A DNA stretch of 64,000 bases from Paenibacillus sp. Soil787 (GTDB lineage Bacteria; Bacillota; Bacilli; Paenibacillales; NBRC-103111). Under the pieces are notes generated by a model. That model had not been told where the DNA came from. It worked only from the letters and a program-made list of their open reading frames with translations, and ran no database searches. The position numbers and the translations under genes are program-made. The DNA lies in the NCBI RefSeq assembly GCF_001429545.1, contig NZ_LMSP01000023.1, forward strand, positions 276,339 through 340,338, given 5' to 3'. Positions 1 to 8,402 of this stretch are shown piece by piece. Position 1 is the first letter of the stretch; the number at the start of each line of letters is the position of its first letter.

Positions 1-943
1 AATTAGAAACAGCAACCTCTTTAGAGGCATTTATAAATGGGTTGTCGGTTGATAAATCATCAACCTCTCCTAGTAGTTTTGTTAATCCTCCAAATTCTAG
101 CTCCATGAATTTTTTTGTAGCAGCCTCACGACGTAAATCCCATATACATTCATGTAATTCGCACTCGATTGGTACATCTAATCGTATCCGTGCCAAATCC
201 CTTGATATATGTAGCATTTCCATATTTTCCTTTATTTTATTTTTTATGCTCTTTGGCAGGAGTTCAATATTTTCAAGACAACCGTCAATTGATTTATACT
301 CAGCTAGTAACTTTTGTGCAGTTTTTTCTCCAATGCCTTTAACCCCTGGATAATTATCAGCAGTATCCCCCATAAATCCTTTTAAATCGATAATCTGCAA
401 AGGTGTCAATTGTTTCTCTGAATAAAGCGTCTCGAGGTCATAAGTAGCGTAATTTAATTTACCCTTTTTCATTATTACGACTTTTACTTTTTCAGTAATT
501 AACTGAAGCATGTCATGGTCCCCAGTTAAAATAAATACCTCAGAATCCTTCTGAAGTCTATTTGATAGGGTCCCAATACAATCGTCAGCTTCATAGCCGA
601 CTAAGCCAATATTGGGGATCCCCATCTCTGCAACGACTTCTTTTACCAAATCAAACTGCGGCAAAAGATCTAGAGGAGCTTCCACACGATTTTGTTTGTA
701 TTCGCTATAATTCTCATTTCGAAAAGTGCTGCTCCCCATATCCCAACAACAAATTACATGCGTTGGGTTAAACGTATTAATAGCATCAAAAAAATATTGA
801 ATAAATCCATACACAGCATTTGTCGGCAATCCATAGCTAGTTTTTCGAATATAACCTGAGTAAGAAGTCGCATAAAATGCTCTGAAAAGTATAGCCATTC
901 CGTCAACTAAAAGTACTTTCTTTTTAATTTCATTATTCAACAT
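1..943 (-). CDS. ypcP: 5'-3' exonuclease, YpcP type (C-terminus beyond window edge)
   Basis: The gene reads leftward off the window edge, so the C-terminus is missing; about 314 codons are present. It encodes a FEN-like 5'-3' exonuclease homologous to the nuclease domain of DNA polymerase I, likely used for RNA-primer or flap removal. Seen in order: an N-terminal LLVDGMAILFRAFYA motif, CCWDMGSSTFR, the metal-binding GYEADDCIGTLS and LTGDHDMLQL motifs, and the helix-hairpin-helix stretch GDTADNYPGVKGIGEKTA. The CCWDMGS and EADDCIGTL motifs match the standalone YpcP exonuclease better than full PolA. The ATG at 943 follows GGGGAG with a short spacer. The active-site acidic residues look intact, so I take it as functional. 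Confidence 0.9.
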   Translation of the reverse strand, partial: MLNNEIKKKVLLVDGMAILFRAFYATSYSGYIRKTSYGLPTNAVYGFIQYFFDAINTFNPTHVICCWDMGSSTFRNENYSEYKQNRVEAPLDLLPQFDLVKEVVAEMGIPNIGLVGYEADDCIGTLSNRLQKDSEVFILTGDHDMLQLITEKVKVVIMKKGKLNYATYDLETLYSEKQLTPLQIIDLKGFMGDTADNYPGVKGIGEKTAQKLLAEYKSIDGCLENIELLPKSIKNKIKENMEMLHISRDLARIRLDVPIECELHECIWDLRREAATKKFMELEFGGLTKLLGEVDDLSTDNPFINASKEVAVSN

Positions 944-1065
944 AATCTCCCCAATCAAAACAATATCGCTGCCCCGGATTATAAATGATAAATCGAAATA
1001 ATTCCACATTATAGACGGTATAAGTTCTACCTGTAGTATAGCATGGGAACGGTTGTTCAGCACAC

Positions 1066-1102
1066 AAAAAACCGCTGCTAGTAAAAGGTACCAGCAGCGG
1101 TT
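1066..1102 (-). terminator. Rho-independent terminator, probably the original ssuE terminator
   Basis: Perfect 10-bp arms (AACCGCTGCT at 1070-1079, AGCAGCGGTT at 1093-1102) are followed on the minus strand by a T-run. The minus orientation does not fit the plus-strand dctA gene to the right. It fits ssuE on the far side of dctA, from which it is now separated (see the direct repeats at 1081 and 2701). The rest of 944-1294 shows no gene; it should hold the promoters of ypcP and dctA. Confidence 0.75.
1081..1102 (+). repeat. Left copy of 22-bp direct repeat flanking dctA
   Basis: The 22-bp sequence starts GTAAAAGGTACC and ends CAGCGGTT. It recurs with one mismatch at 2701-2722. This copy is part of an intact terminator hairpin; the right copy is only half of one. 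Together they bracket the dctA transcription unit. Confidence 0.8.
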
Positions 1103-1294
1103 CTTCCCATAGCCGTTATTGTAGTTATGCAGTGTTAACAACGGGGGATTCTTATTTTGTATTTTCAAACAATGTTATAAAAATAAACTATCCATGTAAC
1201 ATAAGTTAACCTAGAATGATGAACAGAGCAGAAATGAAATACTCACATTAAAGACGATATTGATATCAATAAAATAAAGAAAAGAGGATGCATA

Positions 1295-2632
1295 GTGAAT
1301 CCAAAAACGGCACCCGAAAAGAAACCTTTTTATCAAGGCCTTTTTTTTCAGATTATGGTATCAATCATCGGAGGGATTTTAGTCGGTTATCTTTGGCCGA
1401 CAATTGGTGTCGCGCTAAAGCCAGTCGGCGACGGTTTCATCAAGCTTATCAAAATGATCATTTCGCCGCTTGTTTTTGGTGTTGTCGTCGTTGGTATCGC
1501 GAAGGTCGGCGACATCAAATCAGTTGGCAGGATAGGCGGGAAAACCCTCCTTTACTTTGAAGTCGTTACAACCTTTGCCCTAATCATTGGCATGGTAGTG
1601 GCGAACTTATTCAATCCCGGCGCTGGAATGCATATCGATCCTGGAACCTTGACAACGGAAGCTGTCAATAAAGTTACCAAGAGTTCTACACTTCCAAGCG
1701 GAGCGCAATTTTTCCTGAATATCATCCCAGATAGTGCCGTTTCAGCGTTTGCGAATAATACAATGCTGCAGGTACTGCTCGTTTCCTGCTTCTTCGGTTT
1801 TGCGATTATCCATGTAGGCGGACGAACCTCAGAGGTTGTTATTGATCTTCTAGAGCATTTCAATAAAGTCGTATTTCAAATTATGGGCTATATCATGAAG
1901 CTTACAGCTATTGCAACATTCGGCGCGATGGCGTTCGCTGTTAGTCAGTATGGGGTTACCACACTCGTGTCGTTCGGTAAACTCTTTGTGGCCATGACGA
2001 TCGCTTGTCTTGCTTTCATCATTGTGTTAGCTATTATCACACGGTTATTCGTAGGCATCAGCCTTTGGAAGTTGATCCTCTACATTCGAGAGGAGATCAT
2101 TCTCGCTTTTGCAACAGGTTCGACGGAAGCGGCCATGCCGCAGCTCATGAATAAATTTGAGCATGCCGGCTGCAACCGAGCTGTTGTCGGATTGGTTGTT
2201 CCGACCGGATATTCATTCAACCTCGACGGGGCGTCAATCTATTTATCACTCGCTCTTATATTTCTTGCCCAAGCGACCGGCGTCGAACTGAGTCTTGTCG
2301 AGCAGCTAATGATTCTGGGGGTGCTTTTGTTAACGTCCAAGGGGATGGCTGGTATACCAGGTTCTGCATTTGTGGCACTGTCAGCGACAGCGGCGGCGTC
2401 AGGTTCGATCTCCATGGCCGCCGTTGCTCTAATGCTTGCACCGGACCGATTCATGGGAAATTATCGTACGACAGTGAATATTATCGGCTACGCTGTTGCC
2501 ACTTTCGTCATTGCACGTTGGGAGGGTTTGCTTGATCATCATCGCGCGAAAAGCGTCCTCGATGGCAGTCTTCCCTATACTTCGGTTGAAAATAACGTTT
2601 TAGCTGTGAATAAACAGCAACTGAATGCTTAA
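1295..2632 (+). CDS. dctA: C4-dicarboxylate/cation symporter, DctA type (DAACS family)
   Basis: This is a 445-residue membrane transporter of the dicarboxylate/amino acid:cation symporter family. It likely imports succinate, fumarate or malate with protons or sodium; aspartate or glutamate is possible. The N-terminus (PFYQGLFFQI), the GGKTLLYFEVVTTFALI stretch and NLFNPGAGMHIDP closely follow DctA. The transport core has PTGYSFNLDGASIYLSLA (HP2/TM7 region). HP1 reads ATGSTEAAMP where DctA usually has a serine-rich SSS stretch, so substrate preference may differ. The GTG start at 1295 is chosen because AGAGG lies just upstream; an overlapping ATG at 1288 is in another frame. The gene has its own terminator and is bracketed by a 22-bp direct repeat, suggesting it was inserted as a unit. 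Confidence 0.88.
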   Translation: MNPKTAPEKKPFYQGLFFQIMVSIIGGILVGYLWPTIGVALKPVGDGFIKLIKMIISPLVFGVVVVGIAKVGDIKSVGRIGGKTLLYFEVVTTFALIIGMVVANLFNPGAGMHIDPGTLTTEAVNKVTKSSTLPSGAQFFLNIIPDSAVSAFANNTMLQVLLVSCFFGFAIIHVGGRTSEVVIDLLEHFNKVVFQIMGYIMKLTAIATFGAMAFAVSQYGVTTLVSFGKLFVAMTIACLAFIIVLAIITRLFVGISLWKLILYIREEIILAFATGSTEAAMPQLMNKFEHAGCNRAVVGLVVPTGYSFNLDGASIYLSLALIFLAQATGVELSLVEQLMILGVLLLTSKGMAGIPGSAFVALSATAAASGSISMAAVALMLAPDRFMGNYRTTVNIIGYAVATFVIARWEGLLDHHRAKSVLDGSLPYTSVENNVLAVNKQQLNA

Positions 2633-2644
2633 AATCAAATTACT

Positions 2645-2696
2645 AACGGAATTGTCTCCTCAAGTAAAACCTGCTTGAGGAGACAACTCCGTTTTT
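2645..2696 (+). terminator. Strong terminator of dctA
   Basis: Long arms (AACGGAATTGTCTCCTCAAG and its near-complement ending AACTCCGTT) enclose a short loop and are followed by TTTTT, 12 bp after the dctA stop. Confidence 0.9.
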
Positions 2697-2700
2697 ACAA

Positions 2701-2722
2701 GTAAAGGGTACCAGCAGCGGTT
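2701..2722 (+). repeat. Right copy of 22-bp direct repeat flanking dctA
   Basis: This matches 1081-1102 at 21 of 22 positions. Read on the minus strand it is the left arm and loop of the terminator found intact at 1066-1102, and it sits just downstream of ssuE. The matching second arm is missing here. Confidence 0.8.
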
Positions 2723-2740
2723 TTCATCTTCTATGCCAAC

Positions 2741-3283
2741 TTAACGGCTTGTATGCCACTTAATTTCTTGAATAAATTCAGTTACGGATTCTTGCAGTCG
2801 AGTTGAAATTTCTTCATCGAGGATCGCTTGTCCTTGATCGCCCCACGTTACTTGCTTATCAAGTACATACACACCTTGCAGAATGTTCTGCGCGCCTAAT
2901 GCAGACAGCACCGGTTTTAAAGCATAATCTATCGCGAGCAGATGAGATATCGTCCCTCCAACGGCTAACGGAAGCACGACTTTGCGCTCGAGGCCTTTTT
3001 GCGGGAGTAGGTCAAGGAAAGCTTTTAACACGCCTGTGTAAGAGGCTTTATAAACCGGCGTAGCGACGAATACAGCATCTGCCTCGGCAACATGCGCGTT
3101 CGCTTTCACAATAGCTTCGCTGTCAAATTTGGCATATAACAAATCCTCTGCAGGTATGTCTCGTACCTTAATCCATTCCACTTCCAAGCCCGCTTTCAAT
3201 AGTTCACTTTTTGCCACTTCGATAACGCCATGCAAACGGGACGTAGGTGTTGGACTTCCTGAAATAATAACAACTTTAGCCAT
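2741..3283 (-). CDS. ssuE: NADPH-dependent FMN reductase, SsuE type
   Basis: This is a 180-residue flavodoxin-fold reductase that supplies reduced FMN, typically to alkanesulfonate monooxygenase SsuD in sulfur scavenging. The N-terminus has the phosphate-binding loop GSPTPTSR, and the middle has ATPVYKASYTGVLKAFLDLLP, typical of SsuE. The ATG at 3283 is preferred over an upstream GTG at 3292 because GGAGA lies 9 bp before it and would abut the GTG. No ssuABCD genes are adjacent, so its partner must be elsewhere or it serves another flavin-dependent enzyme. Confidence 0.82.
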   Translation of the reverse strand: MAKVVIISGSPTPTSRLHGVIEVAKSELLKAGLEVEWIKVRDIPAEDLLYAKFDSEAIVKANAHVAEADAVFVATPVYKASYTGVLKAFLDLLPQKGLERKVVLPLAVGGTISHLLAIDYALKPVLSALGAQNILQGVYVLDKQVTWGDQGQAILDEEISTRLQESVTEFIQEIKWHTSR

Positions 3284-3312
3284 GTGATTCACTCTCCATT
3301 AAGGTTTGGATG

Positions 3313-3356
3313 AAAAAAAAGACTCCGCTGCCTTTGCTCTGTACAAAGTGGGAGTC
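3313..3356 (-). terminator. Minus-strand terminator upstream of ssuE
   Basis: An imperfect hairpin (GACTCC...GGAGTC, with CTTTG/CAAAG pairing inside) is followed on the minus strand by eight T. It would end transcription arriving from the decayed membrane-protein fragment to its right, isolating ssuE. Confidence 0.75.
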
Positions 3357-3494
3357 TCCTGTTGTTGGGTCGACTTATTTTAATTCACAGTAATTTACTT
3401 GGATTTATATTACCATTGCTTTTTTACGACGTCAATACAATTTTTTTAAAAGAATACGAATCAAAAGCCAAGTATCAAGAAGTTGAATTGCCTT

Positions 3495-3785
3495 TCAATG
3501 AACCAAATGAAGCCGAAAAAGCCAAGCTAAGAGAGGCACACATACGGCAAGAAGCATCAATTGACCGATCTCGACACGGTTGAAACCCAGAAGAGATGCA
3601 ACCAACCCGGAACGAGGAATTGAGATCTCCCCAAGGACATTCACGAAGCCAAAGCCACAAATGAGTCCGAAAAGAATGGCTGCATAACAAATCGTTCGTG
3701 CCAAAGCAACTTCAATCCATCGGGAGTTGATCTGAGCAATCTCTAAGGCCGCTAAAATAAGGCTATGTTGTGGGCAGCCGAGCAG
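3495..3785 (-). pseudogene. Remnant of an unidentified membrane protein (C-terminal end)
   Basis: An open minus-strand frame of about 95 codons ends in a stop at 3495. It encodes two hydrophobic segments (ICYAAILFGLICGFGFVNVL and LMLLAVCVPLLAWLF). The frame stays open upstream of its first ATG (near 3704) and then runs into the palindromic repeat at 3791, with no credible start or ribosome binding site. It is followed by a terminator in the right orientation. I read it as the surviving 3' end of a membrane-protein gene whose front was lost, perhaps when the repeat arrived. Family not recognised. Overlapping plus-strand frames look non-coding. Confidence 0.4.
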
Positions 3786-3790
3786 CCAAT

Positions 3791-3967
3791 GGGAACGACG
3801 GTTCGCTATTTCGGGAAATCCGCGCTAGAAATTGAATTAGAGGAACGTGAGTACGTTATTTGTTCAAAATGAACCCTCTGAACGCAAAAACCGAGAAATA
3901 ACGCACTGTAGTTCCTCTTCCTCTTGATTTCGGGTGCTTTTCGTCCAAATAGCGAATCGACGTTCCC
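3791..3967. repeat. Long palindromic intergenic repeat made of four 20-bp units
   Basis: Four versions of a unit close to GGAACKWSRRTDCGYTATTT lie at 3791-3811 (+), 3842-3861 (+), 3896-3915 (-) and 3947-3967 (-). The outer pair and the inner pair each form inverted repeats, so the whole 177 bp can fold into one long nested hairpin. No coding capacity is seen. It resembles a REP/MITE-like element that ends in palindromes. The flanking stretch 3968-4054 holds only the 3' flank of the next gene. Confidence 0.8.
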
Positions 3968-4054
3968 CCACCTTTGCGAATTCTGGTTACCTCAGGGCGA
4001 GAGATGGCCTAACAACCAAAAATGACTCTCGGGATAGCCCCTTTGCCTTTTTGT

Positions 4055-7000
4055 TTAAAAGAAATTCCAACCCGGCAACCACCGAAGGAAGAAGGAATAT
4101 TTGGATGGAATGATCATCCCCGAAAGAATCGGAAAGAAGAGAACGAATAGAACGAACACGGCAATTAAATATCCGTAGACCCACCTTTTCTTATGAAGTG
4201 GTCCTTCTTCTAAATACTCTTTGATGTAATAGGTTAAGATCAGCACAAGGAATGGCACCATCGCAAAATAGTGATAAATAAATGTGAGCCTTGGCACTAG
4301 GATCCATGGTAAATACTGCGAGCAGTAAGCGATTAGCAGCATCCGCAGCAGCTTATCTTTACGTGTAAATGCTACATAAAACGAAAGAATAACGGCGATG
4401 AAGCCCGGCCACCATACTAACGGATTCCCAAACGAGACGATGCTCGAAAGCATGCCCTGCGGCATGAGCTTTGCTTGGTAATACCATATCGGACGGAGCA
4501 TCATCGGCCACTCCCACCAAGGGGAAGAGAACGGATGCGTTGCGACCAAATCTTTATGATATTTGTACATATGCACCTGATAGGTGACCACATCCTTCAG
4601 ATTATGCCCCGGTCCGGGAACCATCATGAACGGAATATAGGATAACGTATACACAGCTAGCGGTATGATGATAAACGTGAGTACACACCATAGTAAAGTA
4701 AGCAGAGTGCTACGTATGAAAAACTTCTCTACAAGCTGTAGTCGACTGCGCTCGTGTTCTGTCAGTGGAGGTTCGATTTCCTCCTCGCGCAGCAAACTTC
4801 GTGCGAATCGGTATTCGCCGAACCGCTCTATTAAAGATAATAGCAGCAGCACAGCAAGTCCTGCACCGCCATAGATAACGATCCACTTGGATGCAGCTCC
4901 AATTCCGAAGAAAAGACCGGATAGCCCTAAGGGAATTAACGTCGTCCAAAGCTTTTCCCTATAGAAGCTAAGCGTTGTGTAACGATACATGAAATAGAAC
5001 ATCAGCATGATGAAGAATACGCCGTAAACATCTATCGTCGCGATACGCGTCTGCGCAAAATGCATGAAATCAAAGGTAAGCAGGAAAGCAGCGATAAAGG
5101 CATATTCTGAACGGCCGAACATTCGCTTAGCGAACACATACATGATTGGAATCATGCCGACACCGAACAGCGTTCCGATGATTCTCCAGCCAAACGGATT
5201 CAATCCAAACACATAAATGCCAATCGACATTAGCACTTTACCTAGCGGTGGATGCGTGCTTTCATAAGGCTCTATTTGATGAAGATGCTCATAGGCTGTT
5301 CTTGCATGATAGATCTCATCAAAATACGACCCATTCATATAGGTAGGCGTGTACGGTACTGTGGTAGGTTCATCGAACAAATTAGGCGTTGTACCTTCAT
5401 CAGCCGCGTTTACATCTTGTTCTGAAACCTTAGCAATCGGCAAGATAGTCGTGCTGCCATCTCCGAATATACCAATTTCATGAAGATGCAGCGCCGCTCC
5501 TTCCTGCGCATCAATGACCATTTTAACGTAACGCGCATCTTTCTTAGGCTCGACTGTGTTCCAAGTGAATACCTTGGTGTGGTCGGATTTCACCGATATT
5601 TGATCCTGCCACTGCGTACCGTCCTGTGAAAACCAGAACGAATAAGCCCCTTCACCTACACCAGCAAAGGTGTTAATTCTTGTAATATTGTGTGAGCTGC
5701 CAAGGTCCGCAATAACTGTTTCGCCCCCGCTTGTTGGCTTCCAAAACGTTGTAGGAGCTTTATGCCCGCCTAGATGGAACAAAGCAATTATCGTGTAAAC
5801 TAACACTAAAGCTCCAAGATACAGCGCATCCTTTTTGGTGAAAAAACGTCCCTTTATGCTTCTTTCTACCTCATCCAAACTTGGTTTGAAAATCGCATTC
5901 CACCGTTTGGACTCTGTATGAATTTCTATGTTAATTTCTTGCTCGATTGGCAGCGGAACTAGCGGAACTGGCCCCTCCACCTTCTGTTCTTGTTGTGATT
6001 CCACGAAAAGCCTCCATCCCAATAAACATGCATAGGCAAACATCATAACATTGATGGCCGAAACGACCAACATCAAAGGATCATATCTCGGAATGTGATA
6101 ATCCTGATGAAAACTGCGTAACAGCACATCGGCTATATTAATAAAATGGGTGATGCTAAAACCAATAAAGAGCCCCAGAATCCGGCGATCCTTTATGTAA
6201 ATGAAGCTGGTCAGCGCCAGCAATAATCCGTAGTGCAAATAGCGCTCGTGCATTTTGGTCATACATATGAAAACGGCCGTGATAAATAAGAAAGCCGCAT
6301 AAAGTAAGGCGCCACGCTGATCTTTACTGCGAATATATAAATAGCAAACATAGATGATGGATAGCGCCATAAGCACCCATCCCATCCATTGATAAGAGAT
6401 GTGCAGGATACCGTTATTCATATCGATAAAATTGCCACCCAAGAGGGCCATAAGATTGAACGCGTTCAAGGAGGCGTATGGATAGGAAGCTAAGGTGCCT
6501 GAGTATAGTCCGATCAACCATCCATACCCTCTGCCAACGGCAAAAGGGAGTGAAATCACGGCCATCGTCGCAGCTCCGCTTAGAACACTCAACAACAATA
6601 CCATCATGCTGCGCTTTCGTATAACATCGATAAGTAGAAAAATACCGAAAAGCAGTGCCTGTGGCTTAAGAAGTAGTGCTAAGGCTATAAAAACCGCGGC
6701 TTGCGGGAGTTTCCCCCGCTGTTGCAGCAACAAAGTTGCAAGAATAAATAACATGAAAAATGAGTCAACCTGTCCCCATATCGCGGAGTTCGACCAAATC
6801 GCTGGATTGAAGGCAAACAAAGCAGCAATCTGAATGGCTTGTACCCATGTCCTTGCCCCGCCCAGGCGGCTAATCGCTAGCTGAAACAAGAGGTAAGCCG
6901 TTACTATGTCAGCCAGAATGGCAGGAAGCTTCAGAATAATTAACGACCCTGCACTTTCCCAGGGAATCGACAGCTTGTGGTGCAGTAAGCCAACTAGATA

Positions 7001-7240
7001 TAGGACATACATATACCCAGGAGGATAATCGAGAAAGTATTCTTTGGCATTCGTGTACAATCCGGATAAACCTACTGAATATGCGCGATCCGCCCACGCT
7101 AGGAACGTTCGTACGTCAGTATCATAGCCCACCCAGAGGGGAGCTAGATATAATCTTAGTAATAACGCGGTTAATAGCAGTAAACCCAGAAGAAATAATT
7201 TATGGGGAGCCCCCCACAATTGCTTGAACCAGCTTACCAT
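4055..7240 (-). CDS. Multidomain membrane glycosyltransferase (GT-C + discoidin-like + PMT/GT39)
   Basis: This 1061-residue polytopic protein appears to join three parts. Roughly residues 1-430 form a GT-C-type membrane domain with an acidic first-loop motif (WVGYDTDVRTFLAWADRAY). Around 510-610 is a soluble beta-sandwich resembling an F5/8 type C (discoidin) domain. From about 640 to the end is a PMT-like GT39 domain with DEIYHARTAYEHL and THPPLGKVLMSIGIYVFG. GT39 enzymes move mannose or another sugar from a polyprenyl phosphate donor to proteins or cell-wall polymers on the outer face of the membrane. The start is ATG 7240, preceded by AAGGAG at 7 bp; the upstream in-frame start at 7285 has no such site. 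A TATAAT box lies at 7271-7276 on this strand. It appears monocistronic. Confidence 0.82.
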   Translation of the reverse strand: MVSWFKQLWGAPHKLFLLGLLLLTALLLRLYLAPLWVGYDTDVRTFLAWADRAYSVGLSGLYTNAKEYFLDYPPGYMYVLYLVGLLHHKLSIPWESAGSLIILKLPAILADIVTAYLLFQLAISRLGGARTWVQAIQIAALFAFNPAIWSNSAIWGQVDSFFMLFILATLLLQQRGKLPQAAVFIALALLLKPQALLFGIFLLIDVIRKRSMMVLLLSVLSGAATMAVISLPFAVGRGYGWLIGLYSGTLASYPYASLNAFNLMALLGGNFIDMNNGILHISYQWMGWVLMALSIIYVCYLYIRSKDQRGALLYAAFLFITAVFICMTKMHERYLHYGLLLALTSFIYIKDRRILGLFIGFSITHFINIADVLLRSFHQDYHIPRYDPLMLVVSAINVMMFAYACLLGWRLFVESQQEQKVEGPVPLVPLPIEQEINIEIHTESKRWNAIFKPSLDEVERSIKGRFFTKKDALYLGALVLVYTIIALFHLGGHKAPTTFWKPTSGGETVIADLGSSHNITRINTFAGVGEGAYSFWFSQDGTQWQDQISVKSDHTKVFTWNTVEPKKDARYVKMVIDAQEGAALHLHEIGIFGDGSTTILPIAKVSEQDVNAADEGTTPNLFDEPTTVPYTPTYMNGSYFDEIYHARTAYEHLHQIEPYESTHPPLGKVLMSIGIYVFGLNPFGWRIIGTLFGVGMIPIMYVFAKRMFGRSEYAFIAAFLLTFDFMHFAQTRIATIDVYGVFFIMLMFYFMYRYTTLSFYREKLWTTLIPLGLSGLFFGIGAASKWIVIYGGAGLAVLLLLSLIERFGEYRFARSLLREEEIEPPLTEHERSRLQLVEKFFIRSTLLTLLWCVLTFIIIPLAVYTLSYIPFMMVPGPGHNLKDVVTYQVHMYKYHKDLVATHPFSSPWWEWPMMLRPIWYYQAKLMPQGMLSSIVSFGNPLVWWPGFIAVILSFYVAFTRKDKLLRMLLIAYCSQYLPWILVPRLTFIYHYFAMVPFLVLILTYYIKEYLEEGPLHKKRWVYGYLIAVFVLFVLFFPILSGMIIPSKYSFFLRWLPGWNFF

Positions 7241-7301
7241 GTCACAGCTCCTTAGATATAGACTACTACCATTATACTCGTCCACTCTCTTGCAGAAAAG
7301 G

Positions 7302-7330
7302 AAAAAAGCACCGACCGGATAGGTCAGTGC
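7302..7330 (-). terminator. Terminator after the DUF7667-like gene
   Basis: GCACTGACC / GGTCGGTGC arms with a 5-nt loop are followed by TTTTTT on the minus strand. The stem overlaps the last codons of the gene to its right. Confidence 0.85.
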
Positions 7331-7551
7331 TTGGGTTCAAGCTTTTCGATGCGCTCGCAAATTTCATGCAGCCAATCATAGTCTCCAGTAAACGAAGCAC
7401 AGAGCGATAAATTTTCCAGTTTCAAACGGTTCCATACATATGTCGCGTTAGCTTCCATACACAGCAGTAATTCATCCTGCTCTGCTCGTGTTAACTCACG
7501 CGCTCTGCGTAATGTCCATAACTCCGCCATACGTTGATGAACGGCCAACAT
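7324..7551 (-). CDS. Small helical protein of unknown function (DUF7667-like)
   Basis: This 75-residue charged protein has no signal peptide or membrane segment and is predicted mostly helical (ELWTLRRARELTRAEQDELL...). Small proteins of this appearance, starting with a MAELWxLRRARxLT-like stretch, recur in Paenibacillus-type genomes and are annotated as DUF7667; I make that link from memory. AGGAGG precedes the ATG by about 12 bp. Its terminator stem overlaps the 3' end of the reading frame. Function unknown. Confidence 0.65.
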   Translation of the reverse strand: MLAVHQRMAELWTLRRARELTRAEQDELLLCMEANATYVWNRLKLENLSLCASFTGDYDWLHEICERIEKLEPKH

Positions 7552-7629
7552 AGTCTGAGATACCCTCCTGCTAGTTAAGTAGCTACATTATGCAGTATGG
7601 TCAAAAATGGGAAGACTGAAACAATATGT

Positions 7630-7980
7630 CTACTGAATGGTTGTCCCTTGATATGGGAATTGCGTTGAATAATTAGAAAACTGTTGAAAGGATTGATCCA
7701 GTTTCGTTTGTTCTTCGGCCTCTAATTTGTAGTGCCCTTTTCTGAACATCATTTCAAATAGTTCATATTGACATTGATGTGTCTCGTTCAAAATCGTCAT
7801 AATATCCTGATGCAGGGAAGTGTGACTTGCTTCTCTGGCAGATACGTTAAAGCTATCCGTTAAGTATTTTTCCGTCGCCAAAATATCGTTTACCCGGTCA
7901 CGATCATTCAATTCGGGACCTTTGACTTGCGGCTCATTGGCAGGTTTAGGATTCTTGATGACTTGTGGATTCTGATTCAT
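7630..7980 (-). CDS. Spore coat protein, CotF family
   Basis: This 116-residue protein has a proline-rich N-terminal tail (residues 1-25) followed by a helical CotF domain: DRDRVNDILATEKYLTDSFN, then ASHTSLHQDIMTILNETHQCQYELFEMMFRKG. CotF-domain proteins are coat or spore-associated proteins made in the mother cell. It ends YSTQFPYQG, a tail common in this family. The start ATG 7980 has AAGGAGG upstream. It lies 13 bp after another CotF-like gene, so the two are probably co-transcribed. A sigma-E or sigma-K promoter was not located. Confidence 0.85.
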   Translation of the reverse strand: MNQNPQVIKNPKPANEPQVKGPELNDRDRVNDILATEKYLTDSFNVSAREASHTSLHQDIMTILNETHQCQYELFEMMFRKGHYKLEAEEQTKLDQSFQQFSNYSTQFPYQGTTIQ

Positions 7981-7993
7981 ATACGATCCTCCT

Positions 7994-8272
7994 TCATTGT
8001 TGTGTTTGAGGAACTTTTTTCATTTCCTCTGAATTATTATTTTGCAGGTGTTTTAATAAGAGCATGTAATGTTTTTGATGCATTTGACCGGCTTTATCAA
8101 TCAATTGTCCAATTTCTGAATCCGAGCATTCCTGTGCAAAATGGCGGCATTTTTTCATGGCTAAGAGCTCCCACGATAATTGGTCTTTTAAATACTGAGA
8201 GTCCTTGGTTGTAATTACCTGAGGTGTTACCTGCATAATGGCGTTTTGTTGTTGTTCTTGTTGAGTTTGCAT
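7994..8272 (-). CDS. CotF-like spore coat/ferritin-like small protein
   Basis: This 92-residue protein starts with a Gln-rich leader (MQTQQEQQQNA). A helical segment follows with the CotF-like pattern LKDQLSWELLAMKKCRHFAQECSDSEIGQLIDKAGQMH. That pattern is typical of the small partner usually encoded just before a CotF protein in Bacillales. AAGGAGG lies 5 bp before the ATG. It is first in a two-gene unit with the gene ending at 7630. A role in the spore coat is inferred from family and position. Confidence 0.75.
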   Translation of the reverse strand: MQTQQEQQQNAIMQVTPQVITTKDSQYLKDQLSWELLAMKKCRHFAQECSDSEIGQLIDKAGQMHQKHYMLLLKHLQNNNSEEMKKVPQTQQ

Positions 8273-8402
8273 GTTGCCTCCTTTGTTTTATCGAGAATAC
8301 ATATAGCTTGCACATATTCATAAATTTTTATGACAAAGTTTGGATAATCGGGAACAGCCTTTCTAATAATACCCCCTTCCGTTTCAACGGCCTAAAATAA
8401 CT

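Noticed and set aside
3362-3583. Plus-strand 73-codon frame beginning MLGRLILIHSNLL
   Set aside because: No ribosome binding site, overlaps the minus-strand membrane-protein remnant and no recognisable domain. It could be coding, but support is too weak.
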